Of a stretch of 64,000 bases of DNA, positions 10,001 through 17,758 are shown piece after piece. The translations under genes were made by a program, and so were the position numbers. Source of the DNA: SIRX01 sp965213905 (GTDB taxonomy: Bacteria > Actinomycetota > Rubrobacteria > Rubrobacterales > Rubrobacteraceae); the NCBI GenBank assembly GCA_965213905.1, contig OZ243922.1, forward strand, positions 1,984,001 to 2,048,000. The letters run 5' to 3'. Each line of letters starts with the position of its first letter. The first letter of the stretch is position 1. The notes beneath the pieces are model-generated. The model was not told the DNA's origin. It worked only from the letters and a program-made list of their open reading frames with translations, and did no database searches.

Positions 10001-10207
10001 CGGGACCAAGTCCTTAAAAGCCCGCGATAACACGTGATGAAATCCCGGCCTTCCGTTTGCCGTCGGCGGGCCTTCGTAGAACACGAAGGGTTTGTTTTCC
10101 GGACGGTGTTCGACGGATTTTTCGAAAGTTCCAGCCTCTTTCCAAAGGCTTATTATGTTGCGTTCCAACCCTGGGAAACTGACCTGAGAATTTACTTTTT
10201 CGAACAC
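7046..10207 (-). CDS. ileS: Isoleucyl-tRNA synthetase
   Basis: 1053 residues, full length for the class I enzyme that charges tRNA-Ile. The nucleotide-binding HIGH-like motif is PGFHHV within PPTANGRPGFHHVL, and the KMSKS motif is intact as KMSKSRGNVVNPW. The GWDCHGLPVE and WFDSGSMP signatures of the IleRS/ValRS/LeuRS group are present. I place the start at the GTG at 10207 because a strong ribosome-binding site (AGAAGGAG) lies just before it and the protein then begins like other IleRS proteins. The open frame continues 134 codons further upstream, but that stretch is the T-box leader and not coding. Expression is predicted to respond to uncharged tRNA-Ile. Confidence 0.97.
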   Translation of the reverse strand: MFEKVNSQVSFPGLERNIISLWKEAGTFEKSVEHRPENKPFVFYEGPPTANGRPGFHHVLSRAFKDLVPRYKTMQGYRVERKGGWDCHGLPVELEVEKELGLSGKNDIEGYGVEEFNKLCRESVFRYVGEWREMSDRMGFWADMDNAYWTLENTYIESVWWALKRLHEKDLLYEGYKVTAHCPRDQTSLSSAEVAMGYEDVVDPSVYVKLPLAEDPGTSLLIWTTTPWTLISNTAVAAAPNVEYATVRSNGERLILARGLLDKVLGEGNYEVLSATEGRALEGEKYRRPFDYVPVEDGENLFTVVLGDYVTTTEGTGLVHTAPAYGEDDARTGRRYDLPTLHPVKSDGTFDNRVGSFAGQFVKDADPGLVEKLREKGVLFRSEDYEHPYPHCWRCGTPLLYYAKKAWYARTTRVLDELLEENENINWVPEHVKWGRFGDWLRNNVDWALSRERYWGTPLPVWRCPEGHTTVVGSVEELKEKTKGPVPDDLHRPYVDEVKVACDGCGEEATRVPEVLDAWFDSGSMPFAQDHYPFENEEHFDNHFPADYVCEAVDQTRGWFYSLLAVSTLLFGKSSYKTCLVLGHILDAEGKKMSKSRGNVVNPWEVFDRQGADALRWALYTATSPGNPRRFSEGQVDEAVRKYLLTLWNTYSFFVTYARIDGFDPNKDYVAPGERSLMDRWVLSELQLTVKTVTERLDAYDVTTAGRAIGEFVDELSNWYVRRSRRRFWKGEDDTDKKAAHSTLYECLVAVAKLTAPFTPFVAEELYRNLVVGVEDRAPQSVHLADWPEVDEALVDRGLSESMAAARRVVALGRAARNAAAIKTRQPLREVVVVPTGENDRFRGAVEDLEDIILDELNVKGFRFGSTEDVVSYDLKPNLSVVGPKHGKLVPDIRAALDSASPEVGTRAASGGEVTVSVGGKEITLPPEELLVEPGGREGYAVEREGDLSVALLTHLDPELLDEGLVRELIHKVQNLRRERGFEIEESISVTLSANSKVSDLLRGRWAGYFRPEVLAGELNLKGPSKGISEGAESITVEGEELTVELAPLRRVE

Positions 10208-10243
10208 ACCGCTCCTTCTAACCTGTAAGTAATATGTAAAAGC

Positions 10244-10565
10244 CCCCGTCCGCCGCGGAGGGAGCAACGCCTCACCGCAAGGACGGGAGCTTCGACAATC
10301 GAAAAGAAAGCTCTCGCGGTACCACCCTGCTTGCCGGGGCCTCGCGGACCCGGGCCACTTCGCGGGCACAGATAGTTTCCCGAACCTTCTGCGTCCTTCC
10401 GCTGTAACGGGCGGAAACCCGGTCGCGACTACTAACGCCTGGACCGCTTCGTCCTTCGCTTTCGGCTGACGGCTTCGGGAGGATCTTCGGGCCGCGTCCC
10501 GCGCCGGGCTTACACCGCCCCCGGCTCGCTTTTTCGGGAGGCAACGACCGTACTCGTTCCCATCA
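10244..10565 (-). promoter_or_regulatory. T-box riboswitch leader of ileS
   Basis: Read on the minus strand, the leader shows the T-box parts in order. A stem I start is seen as GGGAACGAGTACGG (10547-10560). A GGUGNRA loop GGTGTAA lies at 10510-10516, within a GCCGGG-type stem. A candidate isoleucine specifier ATC lies at 10482-10484. The core T-box AGGGTGGTACCGCG is at 10315-10328. A terminator hairpin CCCGTCC...GGACGGG (10245-10287) is followed by TTTTA. The antiterminator arm ACCGC (10316-10320) pairs with GCGGT (10274-10278), which otherwise belongs to the terminator stem, so the two structures exclude each other. This points to transcriptional control by uncharged tRNA-Ile. A TATGAT box just upstream may be the promoter -10. 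Confidence 0.93.
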
Positions 10566-10777
10566 TAACCTGTAACGTGCTTTGTAGCGCCAAAAGATGG
10601 GGGTGTCAAGGCGGTGCATCGGGATCGCTACTTCCCGGGGTGATCCAGGCCAGACTTTACACCCGTAATAGTATTGTAAGAGACCTAGGATTATCCGATA
10701 GTAAGATATTTTCAGGTCGAACTCGGTACGCAGCAGACCTTGATAGAAACTTTCGTAAACAGTACAGGAGAGCAGCA

Positions 10778-12463
10778 ATGAACGTTAGGTTGAGATCTTT
10801 TTTCGCCGGGACCGTCGGGGCCGTTTTGGCTTTCGGTATCGTGGAGTTGGTCCACGGGCTCTACCAGTTGGTTCCCTCGGTATTCGTGGCGCTGGCCCAG
10901 GGAATAGTAAAGCTGACGCCGGGGAGCCTCGTGACCCAGGGCATCGAGCTTCTCGGCACGGCGGATATTCCGGTCCTGATCGCCTGCCTCGTAGTAGGAA
11001 CTCTTGTTGTATCCGCGCTTCTGGCTTACCTGGCTTTGCGTTCGCCCTCTCTGGCCCTCGCCGGCGTGGGCGTTCTGGCGGCCATAGCTATCCTGGCCGC
11101 GTTTTCGGAGCCGTTCGTGGCCCCGGTAGCCACGGTCATAACCATCCTCGTCGCCCTCTCCGCAGGCGTCACGGCCGCGGCCCTGCTACTGCGGGCCTCC
11201 GGGTTGCAGGCTTCGGAGTCCGCACCGGCGGAGTCCGCAGAGTCCGAAAGCCCGGCGGCACCGGCTACGGCGGCCCCGGCCATGGCGGGCGTGCGGTCCA
11301 GGGAGGCGCACTCGGAAGGCGGCGTCGCCGTGAACCGCCGCAACTTCCTCCTTCTCGGCGGCGGCGCGGCGGCGGCCGGACTGGCGGCGGTCGGGGTCGG
11401 CCGGGTGCTCGCCGGCGGCGGCACGGCGGGGGAGGCGGCCTCGAAGCCTTTAAGCTCCTCCGGCGGTGGCACATCCGGCGGTGGCACATCCGGCGGCGGA
11501 GCCGCGGGCGCCCGGAGCAAAACCCTCCCCCCTCCGCCCGACGCGGCGTCCCTAGACGTAGAAGGAATGCCGCCCCTGATCACCCCAAACGAAGACTTCT
11601 ACCTTATAGACACAGCGTTGTCTTCACCTAAGGTCAACGTAGACCAGTGGTCCCTCAAGGTCAAAGGCTCCGGCGTGGACAACCCCCTGGAGTTGTCCTA
11701 CAAAGACCTCCAATCCTTACCGACCCTCGAATCGGACGTCACGCTCTCCTGCGTCTCCAACGAAGTTGGCGGCGGCCTGGTCTCGAACGCCCGCTGGACG
11801 GGGGTCTTGCTCTCCGACGTGCTGAAGGAAGCCGGGGTAGACCCTAACAAGCTCGACAAATCCTCCGAACAACTCGTCGGCCGCAGCGTGGACGGCTGGA
11901 CCGGGGGCTTCAAGACGAAACTCGCCTTCGACGGCCGCGAGGCCCTCGTCGCTTTCGGCATGAACGACTCCGAGCTGCCGGTAAAGCACGGCTTCCCGGT
12001 ACGCCTCGTGGTCCCCGGCCTCTACGGCTACGTCTCGGCGACCAAGTGGCTCACCGAGATAGAACTTACCGACTGGGATTTCGACGCCTACTGGATACAA
12101 CGCACCTGGTCCAAAGAAGGTCCCGTAAAAACCCAGTCCCGCATAGATACGGTCAAAGGCAAAGAGAACCTCTCGGCCGGCACGGTCCCCATCGGCGGCG
12201 TCGCCTGGGCGCCTCACCGCGGCATCAGTAAAGTCGAGGTCTCCACCGACGACGGCGAAACCTGGAACGAAGCCCGTCTCGCCGCCCAACTCGACGAAGA
12301 CACCTGGCGCCAGTACGTCTACGAATGGGACGCCAAACCCGGCGACCATACCCTCAAAGTACGCGCCACCGATGGCGAAGGACAAACCCAAACAGACCAA
12401 AAAGGCCCCCCACACCCCGGCGGGGCCACCGGATACCACACCCTGAACGTCTCGGTGTCCTAG
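10778..12463 (+). CDS. Membrane-anchored molybdopterin-dependent oxidoreductase (sulfite oxidase family)
   Basis: 561 residues from the ATG at 10778, which has a CAGGAG ribosome-binding site; longer readings lack one. Residues 1-145 contain about four hydrophobic segments. A Glu/Ala/Pro-rich linker follows, then an internal twin-arginine-like motif (NRRNF at 186-190) before a second hydrophobic stretch, and a Gly/Thr/Ser repeat linker. From about residue 260 the oxidoreductase molybdopterin domain begins; Cys325 in LSCVSNEVGG is the probable Mo ligand. The C-terminal 110 residues look like the Mo-co dimerisation domain with a conserved TDGEGQTQ-type end. The enzyme would act outside the membrane. 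Its substrate (sulfite or another oxide) is unknown. Confidence 0.85.
   Translation: MNVRLRSFFAGTVGAVLAFGIVELVHGLYQLVPSVFVALAQGIVKLTPGSLVTQGIELLGTADIPVLIACLVVGTLVVSALLAYLALRSPSLALAGVGVLAAIAILAAFSEPFVAPVATVITILVALSAGVTAAALLLRASGLQASESAPAESAESESPAAPATAAPAMAGVRSREAHSEGGVAVNRRNFLLLGGGAAAAGLAAVGVGRVLAGGGTAGEAASKPLSSSGGGTSGGGTSGGGAAGARSKTLPPPPDAASLDVEGMPPLITPNEDFYLIDTALSSPKVNVDQWSLKVKGSGVDNPLELSYKDLQSLPTLESDVTLSCVSNEVGGGLVSNARWTGVLLSDVLKEAGVDPNKLDKSSEQLVGRSVDGWTGGFKTKLAFDGREALVAFGMNDSELPVKHGFPVRLVVPGLYGYVSATKWLTEIELTDWDFDAYWIQRTWSKEGPVKTQSRIDTVKGKENLSAGTVPIGGVAWAPHRGISKVEVSTDDGETWNEARLAAQLDEDTWRQYVYEWDAKPGDHTLKVRATDGEGQTQTDQKGPPHPGGATGYHTLNVSVS
11459..11499 (+). repeat. 15-bp tandem repeat inside the molybdoenzyme linker
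   Basis: Two exact copies of TCCGGCGGTGGCACA and a partial third encode the flexible linker SGGGT repeated in the protein between the second hydrophobic segment and the Mo domain. Copy number is likely to vary between strains. Confidence 0.8.
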
Positions 12464-12652
12464 AAAAGCAAACGAGAGCCCGGCCAGGATAGACAGGCGT
12501 GAACCTTAGGTTAAACGTAAAAACACGCGGGCCGATACGCCCGTAGCCTCGATTACGTCCCTGTAGCCGAAATGTTGCCGATAAGTTACGAAATCGTAAC
12601 GCAAAAGCAATCCGAACGTAACAGTGTAAGTGTACAGTACTAATTAAACCAA

Positions 12653-12712
12653 GTCCCGGCCGGCAGGACATTTCCCCCCTCCAGTTTTTGTCGGCCGGGG
12701 CGGTTTTCTTTT
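12653..12712 (+). terminator. Probable Rho-independent terminator
   Basis: An inverted repeat CCCGGCCG (12655-12662) pairs with CGGCCGGG (12692-12699) with a 29-base loop, followed by TTTTCTTTT. It lies about 190 bases after the molybdoenzyme stop and 50 bases before endonuclease V. The long loop lowers confidence. The rest of 12464-12652 shows nothing I can interpret. Confidence 0.45.
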
Positions 12713-12758
12713 CGGACGACCTTTCTGGAACGGTGTGCGGCATGTTTTACTGGTGTAG

Positions 12759-13454
12759 ATGAAAGTCGCCAATTTGCACATTTTGGATCCCTCGCCGTCC
12801 GAGGCGCGGAAGTTGCAGGGGGATCTCGCCGGCCGGGCGTCGGTCGGGACGCCGTTGAACCTCAAAGACGTCGGATACGTTGCCGGGGCCGACGTCTCGA
12901 CCGAGAAAGACGTGGCCTACGCGACGGTGGTGGTGCTAAGTTTCCCCGACCTTTCACTGGTAGAGGTTCAGGGCTTTGAAGCGCCGCTCACGTTTCCGTA
13001 CGTGCCGGGTTTGTTGGCGTTCCGGGAGATACCCTCGGTCGCCGGGGCGTTGAGGAAAGTAGAGGCCCCGGTGGACGCCGTCGTCTTCGACGCCCACGGC
13101 CTGGCCCACCCCCGCCGGATGGGGCTCGCCACCCACATGGGATTGTTTATAGACGTTCCGGCTATAGGTTGCGCCAAGAACCGGCTCGTCGGCGGTTACG
13201 AAGAACCCGGTAAAGAGAAAGGTAGCGCGACGGACCTCGTGCATCGTGACGAGGTCGTCGGCAAAGTTCTGAGAACCCGGACCAACGTTTCTCCGGTTTA
13301 CGTTTCGGTGGGCAACAGAACAGACCTGGAGAGCGCGGTAGACCTGGTGCTGGCCTGCTGCCCGAAGTACCGTCTACCGGAGACCACGCGGCAGGCCCAC
13401 AAAACCGCGAACGACCTCCGGCTTGGGAAAGACCCCGGCCGCACGCTTTTCTAA
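12759..13454 (+). CDS. nfi: Endonuclease V (deoxyinosine-specific)
   Basis: 231 residues, the normal length. Characteristic stretches are present: GADVS with the first catalytic Asp, YVPGLLAFRE (substrate wedge region), FDAHGLAHPRRMGLATHMG with the second catalytic Asp, and the C-terminal LPETTRQAHKTAN. The enzyme nicks DNA one base 3' of deoxyinosine and other deaminated bases, starting alternative excision repair. The ATG start lacks a strong ribosome-binding site. It is a stand-alone gene, convergent with the next coding region. Confidence 0.93.
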   Translation: MKVANLHILDPSPSEARKLQGDLAGRASVGTPLNLKDVGYVAGADVSTEKDVAYATVVVLSFPDLSLVEVQGFEAPLTFPYVPGLLAFREIPSVAGALRKVEAPVDAVVFDAHGLAHPRRMGLATHMGLFIDVPAIGCAKNRLVGGYEEPGKEKGSATDLVHRDEVVGKVLRTRTNVSPVYVSVGNRTDLESAVDLVLACCPKYRLPETTRQAHKTANDLRLGKDPGRTLF

Positions 13455-13484
13455 ACCTTTGTTTACTCCGTAAAGCCGGTGCTC

Positions 13485-14060
13485 TCAGTGTTTCTCTGAC
13501 GGCTCCTCGGTCTCCGGCGACTGCCCGGGTTGTACGGGCTGTACGGGTTCGTACTCCCCGGTGAGCGGGGATGCTTCCCTGGCTAACTTTTCCCGCTGCG
13601 AGTCCAGAGTGTCTGCTGTTCCGGCGAGCCACCGCTTACGTTCCGCCACCCGTTCGGAGTATTCGTCGAGTACCTCGGAAGCGGCTGCTTTCAGCTCCCT
13701 GACCGCCGCCCCGTCGTTGACCTCGACGGCCTCCAGCTTTCGGGCCAACCTTTCCCGGGACTTCCGTGCCCGGGCCAGATCCCGGGCGTTTCTCCTCGTC
13801 TTGCTTTCTAGCCCTTTCAATTTTTCTTCTTCGCCCCCGGAGATCGCGGTGTTGAGGTTGCCCAGCAGGGAGACGCCTTCTTTCTGGAGCGCCTCTATCC
13901 TCTCGTCGGCCCCAGCGAGCGCGGCCCGGGCCTCGTCCCGAACGCGGAGTTTTTTCCGAAACTCCTCGTGTAGTGTTTCGCACCGGCTGCGATAAGCCTC
14001 GAGCTCCGAGCCGATCTCGGAGATCATACGTTCTTCGGTCGTCTTGGCCCACGAAAACAT
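13485..14060 (-). CDS. Coiled-coil hypothetical protein
   Basis: 191 residues, almost entirely predicted coiled coil (for example RNARDLARARKSRERLARKL), with a Pro/Gln/Glu-rich tail PVQPVQPGQSPETEEPSEKH. There is no signal peptide or membrane segment, so it is probably cytoplasmic. Third-position GC is high and consistent with coding. The start ATG at 14060 gives MFSWAKTTEERM. I do not recognise a family; a cytoskeletal, scaffold or phage-shock-like role would be a guess. Confidence 0.6.
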   Translation of the reverse strand: MFSWAKTTEERMISEIGSELEAYRSRCETLHEEFRKKLRVRDEARAALAGADERIEALQKEGVSLLGNLNTAISGGEEEKLKGLESKTRRNARDLARARKSRERLARKLEAVEVNDGAAVRELKAAASEVLDEYSERVAERKRWLAGTADTLDSQREKLAREASPLTGEYEPVQPVQPGQSPETEEPSEKH

Positions 14061-14486
14061 TACGCGTAGATTACCCTACACGACGAGCTTTTAGTCCGGC
14101 TCCTCCCTGCGCTAATAAAGTTTGTCCTTGGACTTCCGGCAGAAGCGGTAATATGCCGCCTCTACCGGTTCCGGAGGTTTGCGAGGGCGGGTTTCACTTG
14201 CGCGTCCGGGCACCCCACAAAGCTCGACGGCTAGCCCCCGAAACCGGACTTGAACTTATGCACGACGCACAGGAAATCTCGTTCTCCAGGTTCTCGAATG
14301 CTGGGTATAGAACACCGCGTCGTGGCGGGTGGCGCCCCGTTCTTCGGTCCGGGAGATCAAAGCCCGACTGCTGGCCATCCTACTCCTCGGCGGACGGGTT
14401 GCGCACCTCACCCACTTTGTAGGAGGCTGCCTCCTGTAGGGGCGTGGGTAGGCAAGAGCGTATACCGAAACTCGGCTTCCCGGCGT
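14061..14486. other. 426-base gap with a two-tier stem-loop
   Basis: No convincing gene. At 14410-14449 an outer pair ACCCAC/GTGGGT encloses an inner hairpin AGGAGG-CTG-CCTCCT (14421-14435). It lies 38-77 bases downstream of the decarboxylase stop on the minus strand, so it may mark the 3' end of that operon, but no T run follows. A GTTCAAGTCC match to a tRNA T-loop around 14245 has no flanking stem and is not a tRNA. Confidence 0.4.
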
Positions 14487-15833
14487 CTAGAGCACCGCCT
14501 TCTGGCCGATAAGGACGTCTTCGGGTTTTCCGGGTGCCCGGAGGACGTGTATCTCGCCTTCCCAGACGAGCACCTCTGCCGGTTCCGGGTGGCTAAGGAA
14601 GCCGCGGTTGCTGGCGGAGAAACCGTAAGCCCCGCTGTAGAAAACCCCGATCAAATCTCCAACCTCCGGCTCGGCGAGCGGGATGTTGGTCCCGAACATG
14701 TCCAGCGGCGTGCAGCACGGGCCGGCGACCGCCGTACCCTCTTCGGCGGGCTCCGCGCCGGGACGGCTCAAATTCATCAGGGGATACGCTTTGCGGAAGA
14801 CCTGTCCCATGTTGCCGGTCGCGGTGAGGTGGTGGTTCATGCCGCCGTCGGTGACGGCGAAGGTCTTGCCCCGCATGTCCTTTACGTCCACCACGCGGGT
14901 GACGTAGAGGCCCGCGTCGGCGACCAGGTAGCGGCCGAGTTCGAAGATAAAACGGCAGCCGTCGAGGCGCGGGTCTTCTTTGTAGACGGCCTGGAGGTCC
15001 CGGTATCCGGCGCCGAAACTCTCCAAGTCGAACTCCTCCATCTTCTCGAAGTACGGCACACCGAAGCCGCCGCCGAAGTCGATCATCTCCAGTGGTTCCC
15101 CGGCGTGGTCCGCGCACTCCAGCGCCACCTCGAAGATGTTGCGGCAGTGCTCCAGCAGGGCGTCGGCGTCGAAGACCTGCGTCGCCGTGTAGATGTGGAT
15201 GCCACGCAACCGGAGCTGCGGATACGAGAGCACCTTCCGGACGGCTTCTTGCAGGTCCTCCTGGTCTATGCCGAACTGGCCGACCGTGCCGCCCATCCGC
15301 ATCTGGGAGCCCATGAGCTGGGCCGCCGGGTTTATCCGCAGGCCCACCCCAACGTTGCTGTCTTCCTCTTCGGCGATGGCGGCGAGGCGTTCTATCTCGG
15401 TCAGCGACTCCACGTTCACCGCGAAAATGCCTTCCCTAACGGCGTGGCGCAGCTCGTCGTTGGTCTTGCCGGGGCCGGCGAAGACGATGTCTTCGGGGGC
15501 TATGCCGGCGGCCCGCACCACGGCCAACTCGCCGGAGGAGGCGACCTCGCCGCCGGCCCCGCCCCGCGAGAGGAGCTGGCAGACGGCGACGCTCGGGTTA
15601 GCCTTTACAGAGTACGAGACCTCGACGCCCAGGGCTTCCCGGACGCGGCGAACCCGGTCCAGAAGTTGTTCGCCGTGGTAGAGGTAGAACGGGGAGCCGC
15701 ACTCCTCGACTATCCTGGAGATTGGGACGCCGCCGGGGGAGAACTCTTCGCCGCCGTCTACGGAGCCGTCTACGGAGCCGTTTTTGTCGAAGCGCCCGGC
15801 CAGGGCGCGGGCTTTATCCTGCTGTGTAAGCAT
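14487..15833 (-). CDS. PLP-dependent group IV decarboxylase (diaminopimelate decarboxylase-like)
   Basis: 448 residues. The Schiff-base lysine is in YSVKANPSVAV, the phosphate-binding glycine run is DFGGGFGVPY, and the dimer-partner cysteine lies in GPCCTPLDMF, all typical of the alanine-racemase-fold decarboxylases (LysA, ornithine/arginine decarboxylase). The operon context argues against plain lysine synthesis: the start overlaps the end of an AMP-forming ligase that itself overlaps an acyl carrier protein. The same trio occurs in exosortase-associated clusters, and BtrK of butirosin biosynthesis decarboxylates glutamate while it is bound to a carrier protein. I infer an aminoacyl-carrier substrate; ordinary LysA activity remains the alternative. 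Confidence 0.85.
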   Translation of the reverse strand: MLTQQDKARALAGRFDKNGSVDGSVDGGEEFSPGGVPISRIVEECGSPFYLYHGEQLLDRVRRVREALGVEVSYSVKANPSVAVCQLLSRGGAGGEVASSGELAVVRAAGIAPEDIVFAGPGKTNDELRHAVREGIFAVNVESLTEIERLAAIAEEEDSNVGVGLRINPAAQLMGSQMRMGGTVGQFGIDQEDLQEAVRKVLSYPQLRLRGIHIYTATQVFDADALLEHCRNIFEVALECADHAGEPLEMIDFGGGFGVPYFEKMEEFDLESFGAGYRDLQAVYKEDPRLDGCRFIFELGRYLVADAGLYVTRVVDVKDMRGKTFAVTDGGMNHHLTATGNMGQVFRKAYPLMNLSRPGAEPAEEGTAVAGPCCTPLDMFGTNIPLAEPEVGDLIGVFYSGAYGFSASNRGFLSHPEPAEVLVWEGEIHVLRAPGKPEDVLIGQKAVL

Positions 15834-17400
15834 TACTGATCGTCTTCCTATCCACTTTGCCGGAGCCGGTCTTTGGTAGTTCGTCCTGCACGAGTATCTC
15901 TTTGGGCACCATGTACGGCGGCCCGTATGTTACGCAGTGCTCCCGGATCTTCTCCGCGGCCTTGCCTTTATCGTCGCCGTCTTTGAGCGATACGGCGACG
16001 ACGACCTGCGCGCCGAGGTTCGGGTCGGGGATGCCGAAGGCTACGGCCTCGCTGACGAGGCCCGAGCCTATAATGAGGTCTTCGATCTCTTCGGGGCTCA
16101 TCCGGTAGCCCTGGCTCTTTATCATGGCGTCCGCCCTACCTACGAGGTAGAAGTAACCTTCTTCGTCCCGGTAGCCGAGGTCGCCGGAATGGACCACTTT
16201 GCTCTCGGGCAACTCCGGGTGGGCGAACGGGTCTTTTTTGTACGCCTTGCGCGTGGCCTCCTCTTTGCCCCAGTAGCCCATCGCCACCGTCGGGCCGCGG
16301 TGGACCAGCTCCCCGGTCTCGCCGGCGGCGCATTCCCGGCCGGCTTCGTTGACCACGTAGACCTCGGCGTTCGGGATGGCCTTGCCGATGCACCACTCTT
16401 CCGGCTTTACGCGGCTCAACTCGTCCGGCGGGAGGTAGGTGGAACGGAACGCCTCCGTCAGGCCGTACATCAGGTAGATCTTCGTGTGCATCAGGAGACG
16501 TTGCAGTTCTTCGAGGTTCGCGTAGGGGATGCGCCCGCCGGAGTTGGTGATGTAGCGCAGGTGCTCCAGAGGCTCTTCTTCGATGCTCTTCGAGCTTCGC
16601 AGCAAGAGCGTCCACAGTGGCGGCACACCGGCGAGCCCCGTGGCTTCGTGACGGCGGAGGCCTTTTATGAGGTCGCCCGGCAAGCGGGAGTTCTGGAGGA
16701 TCAAGGTCGCCCCGACGCGCAGGGCGCTCGTGAGTTGGTTTAGCCCGTAGTCGAAGCTGAACGGCAGCGCCGCGAGAATGCGGTCCTCGGCCGTGTTCTT
16801 TACGTAGGTGGAGACGATCTGGGCCCCGACCACCAGGTTGCGCTGCGAGAACGCCACGCCTTTCGGCTGGCCCGTCGAACCGGAGGTGTAGAGGATGGTA
16901 CCCAGGTCGTTCTCCAGCACCGGCTGCTCCAGCCACGAGCCGCCGCCCTGGCCGAGGATCTTGTTCAAGCTCATCAGGTTTTTTGCGGCTTCCGTGTTGG
17001 GTGGCTCGTCGCCCTTGTAAAAGGCGGTTTCGACCAGCCCGGGCTCCAGGGACTCCAGCTTGGCGCGGTCCCCGAATAGGACCTCCACGTCGCAGTCCTC
17101 GGTGATGTAGCGGATTTGGGGCGGCTTGAGCAGGGGGTTGATGTTCACGAAGGCGGCCCCGGCTTGTGAGGCGGCCAGCATCGCGACCACGGCCTCCCAG
17201 GACTTCTCCATAAGTATGCCGACCCGGTCGCCCTTTTGTACGCCGGCGTCCATCAAGGCGGCGCACAGGGCGCTGCTGCGGAGCGCCAGGTCTTCGTAGG
17301 TGTATTCGTTCTTTCCCTCGACCACCGCCACCTTTTTCGGGTCGCGCCGGGCGGAGTTCAGCAGCAGGTGGTGCAGGGCGAACTCGGGGTACTGGGTCAC
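15814..17400 (-). CDS. AMP-forming acyl/aminoacyl ligase
   Basis: 528 residues, complete ANL-superfamily adenylating enzyme. The P-loop-like motif ILYTSGSTGQPKG, the hinge region GDLGYRDEEGYFYLVGR and the C-terminal catalytic lysine in LPKTGSGKVDRK are all present. It would activate a carboxylate as the adenylate and pass it to CoA or a phosphopantetheine. Its start overlaps the carrier-protein stop by four bases (ATGA) and its end overlaps the decarboxylase start by 20 bases, so all three are one operon. The obvious acceptor is the neighbouring carrier protein. It resembles the ligase found in exosortase A-associated loci; the acid or amino acid used is unknown. Confidence 0.87.
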   Translation of the reverse strand: MTQYPEFALHHLLLNSARRDPKKVAVVEGKNEYTYEDLALRSSALCAALMDAGVQKGDRVGILMEKSWEAVVAMLAASQAGAAFVNINPLLKPPQIRYITEDCDVEVLFGDRAKLESLEPGLVETAFYKGDEPPNTEAAKNLMSLNKILGQGGGSWLEQPVLENDLGTILYTSGSTGQPKGVAFSQRNLVVGAQIVSTYVKNTAEDRILAALPFSFDYGLNQLTSALRVGATLILQNSRLPGDLIKGLRRHEATGLAGVPPLWTLLLRSSKSIEEEPLEHLRYITNSGGRIPYANLEELQRLLMHTKIYLMYGLTEAFRSTYLPPDELSRVKPEEWCIGKAIPNAEVYVVNEAGRECAAGETGELVHRGPTVAMGYWGKEEATRKAYKKDPFAHPELPESKVVHSGDLGYRDEEGYFYLVGRADAMIKSQGYRMSPEEIEDLIIGSGLVSEAVAFGIPDPNLGAQVVVAVSLKDGDDKGKAAEKIREHCVTYGPPYMVPKEILVQDELPKTGSGKVDRKTISNAYTAG

Positions 17401-17648
17401 GCCGTCTTGCTCTCCACCAGGCCGGCGATGTTGTTGACGGAGCCGAAGTTTTCCTCGTCCAACTCGTCATCTTCGACGGTGATGCCGAACTTCTCCTCCA
17501 TGAACATGACCAGCTCCACCGTTTGTAGCGACGTCAGGACGCCGTTCTCTATAAGAGGCTCGTCGTTGGGGATCTCACGGTCTCCGGTGACGTTTTCCTG
17601 GAGCCAGCCGCGGATCTCAGCCGCAGCGTTTTCTGTACTAACGCTCAT
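17397..17648 (-). CDS. Acyl carrier protein
   Basis: 83 residues, acidic, four-helix carrier-protein type. The phosphopantetheine attachment serine is in GVLTSLQTVELV, where the usual Asp-Ser-Leu is Thr-Ser-Leu. A strong ribosome-binding site (AGGAGG) precedes the ATG. It is the first gene of the operon with the ligase and decarboxylase, and so a dedicated carrier, not the fatty-acid synthase ACP. Upstream, at 17690-17710, a short inverted repeat (TAACC-GTGTA-GGTTA) could be an operator. Confidence 0.88.
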   Translation of the reverse strand: MSVSTENAAAEIRGWLQENVTGDREIPNDEPLIENGVLTSLQTVELVMFMEEKFGITVEDDELDEENFGSVNNIAGLVESKTA

Positions 17649-17758
17649 CTTTGAATACCTCCTGTCGAAGGGTTGCTAAAAGTAACGTTGCCCTAACCGT
17701 GTAGGTTACTACATCGCGCCGGGCTTTCGAGCCGCAAGAGAGACGTGAAGCCGGGCCG

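Noticed and set aside
10208..10609. Upstream 134-codon extension of ileS
   Set aside because: This stretch is the T-box leader with its terminator; the translated sequence is not like IleRS, and a strong ribosome-binding site marks the GTG at 10207.
14235..14260. tRNA-like T-loop (GTTCAAGTCC on the minus strand)
   Set aside because: No flanking T stem, acceptor stem or anticodon arm.
14250..15839. 529-codon frame opposite the PLP decarboxylase
   Set aside because: The minus-strand decarboxylase has all catalytic motifs; the plus-strand reading is compositionally odd and without motifs.
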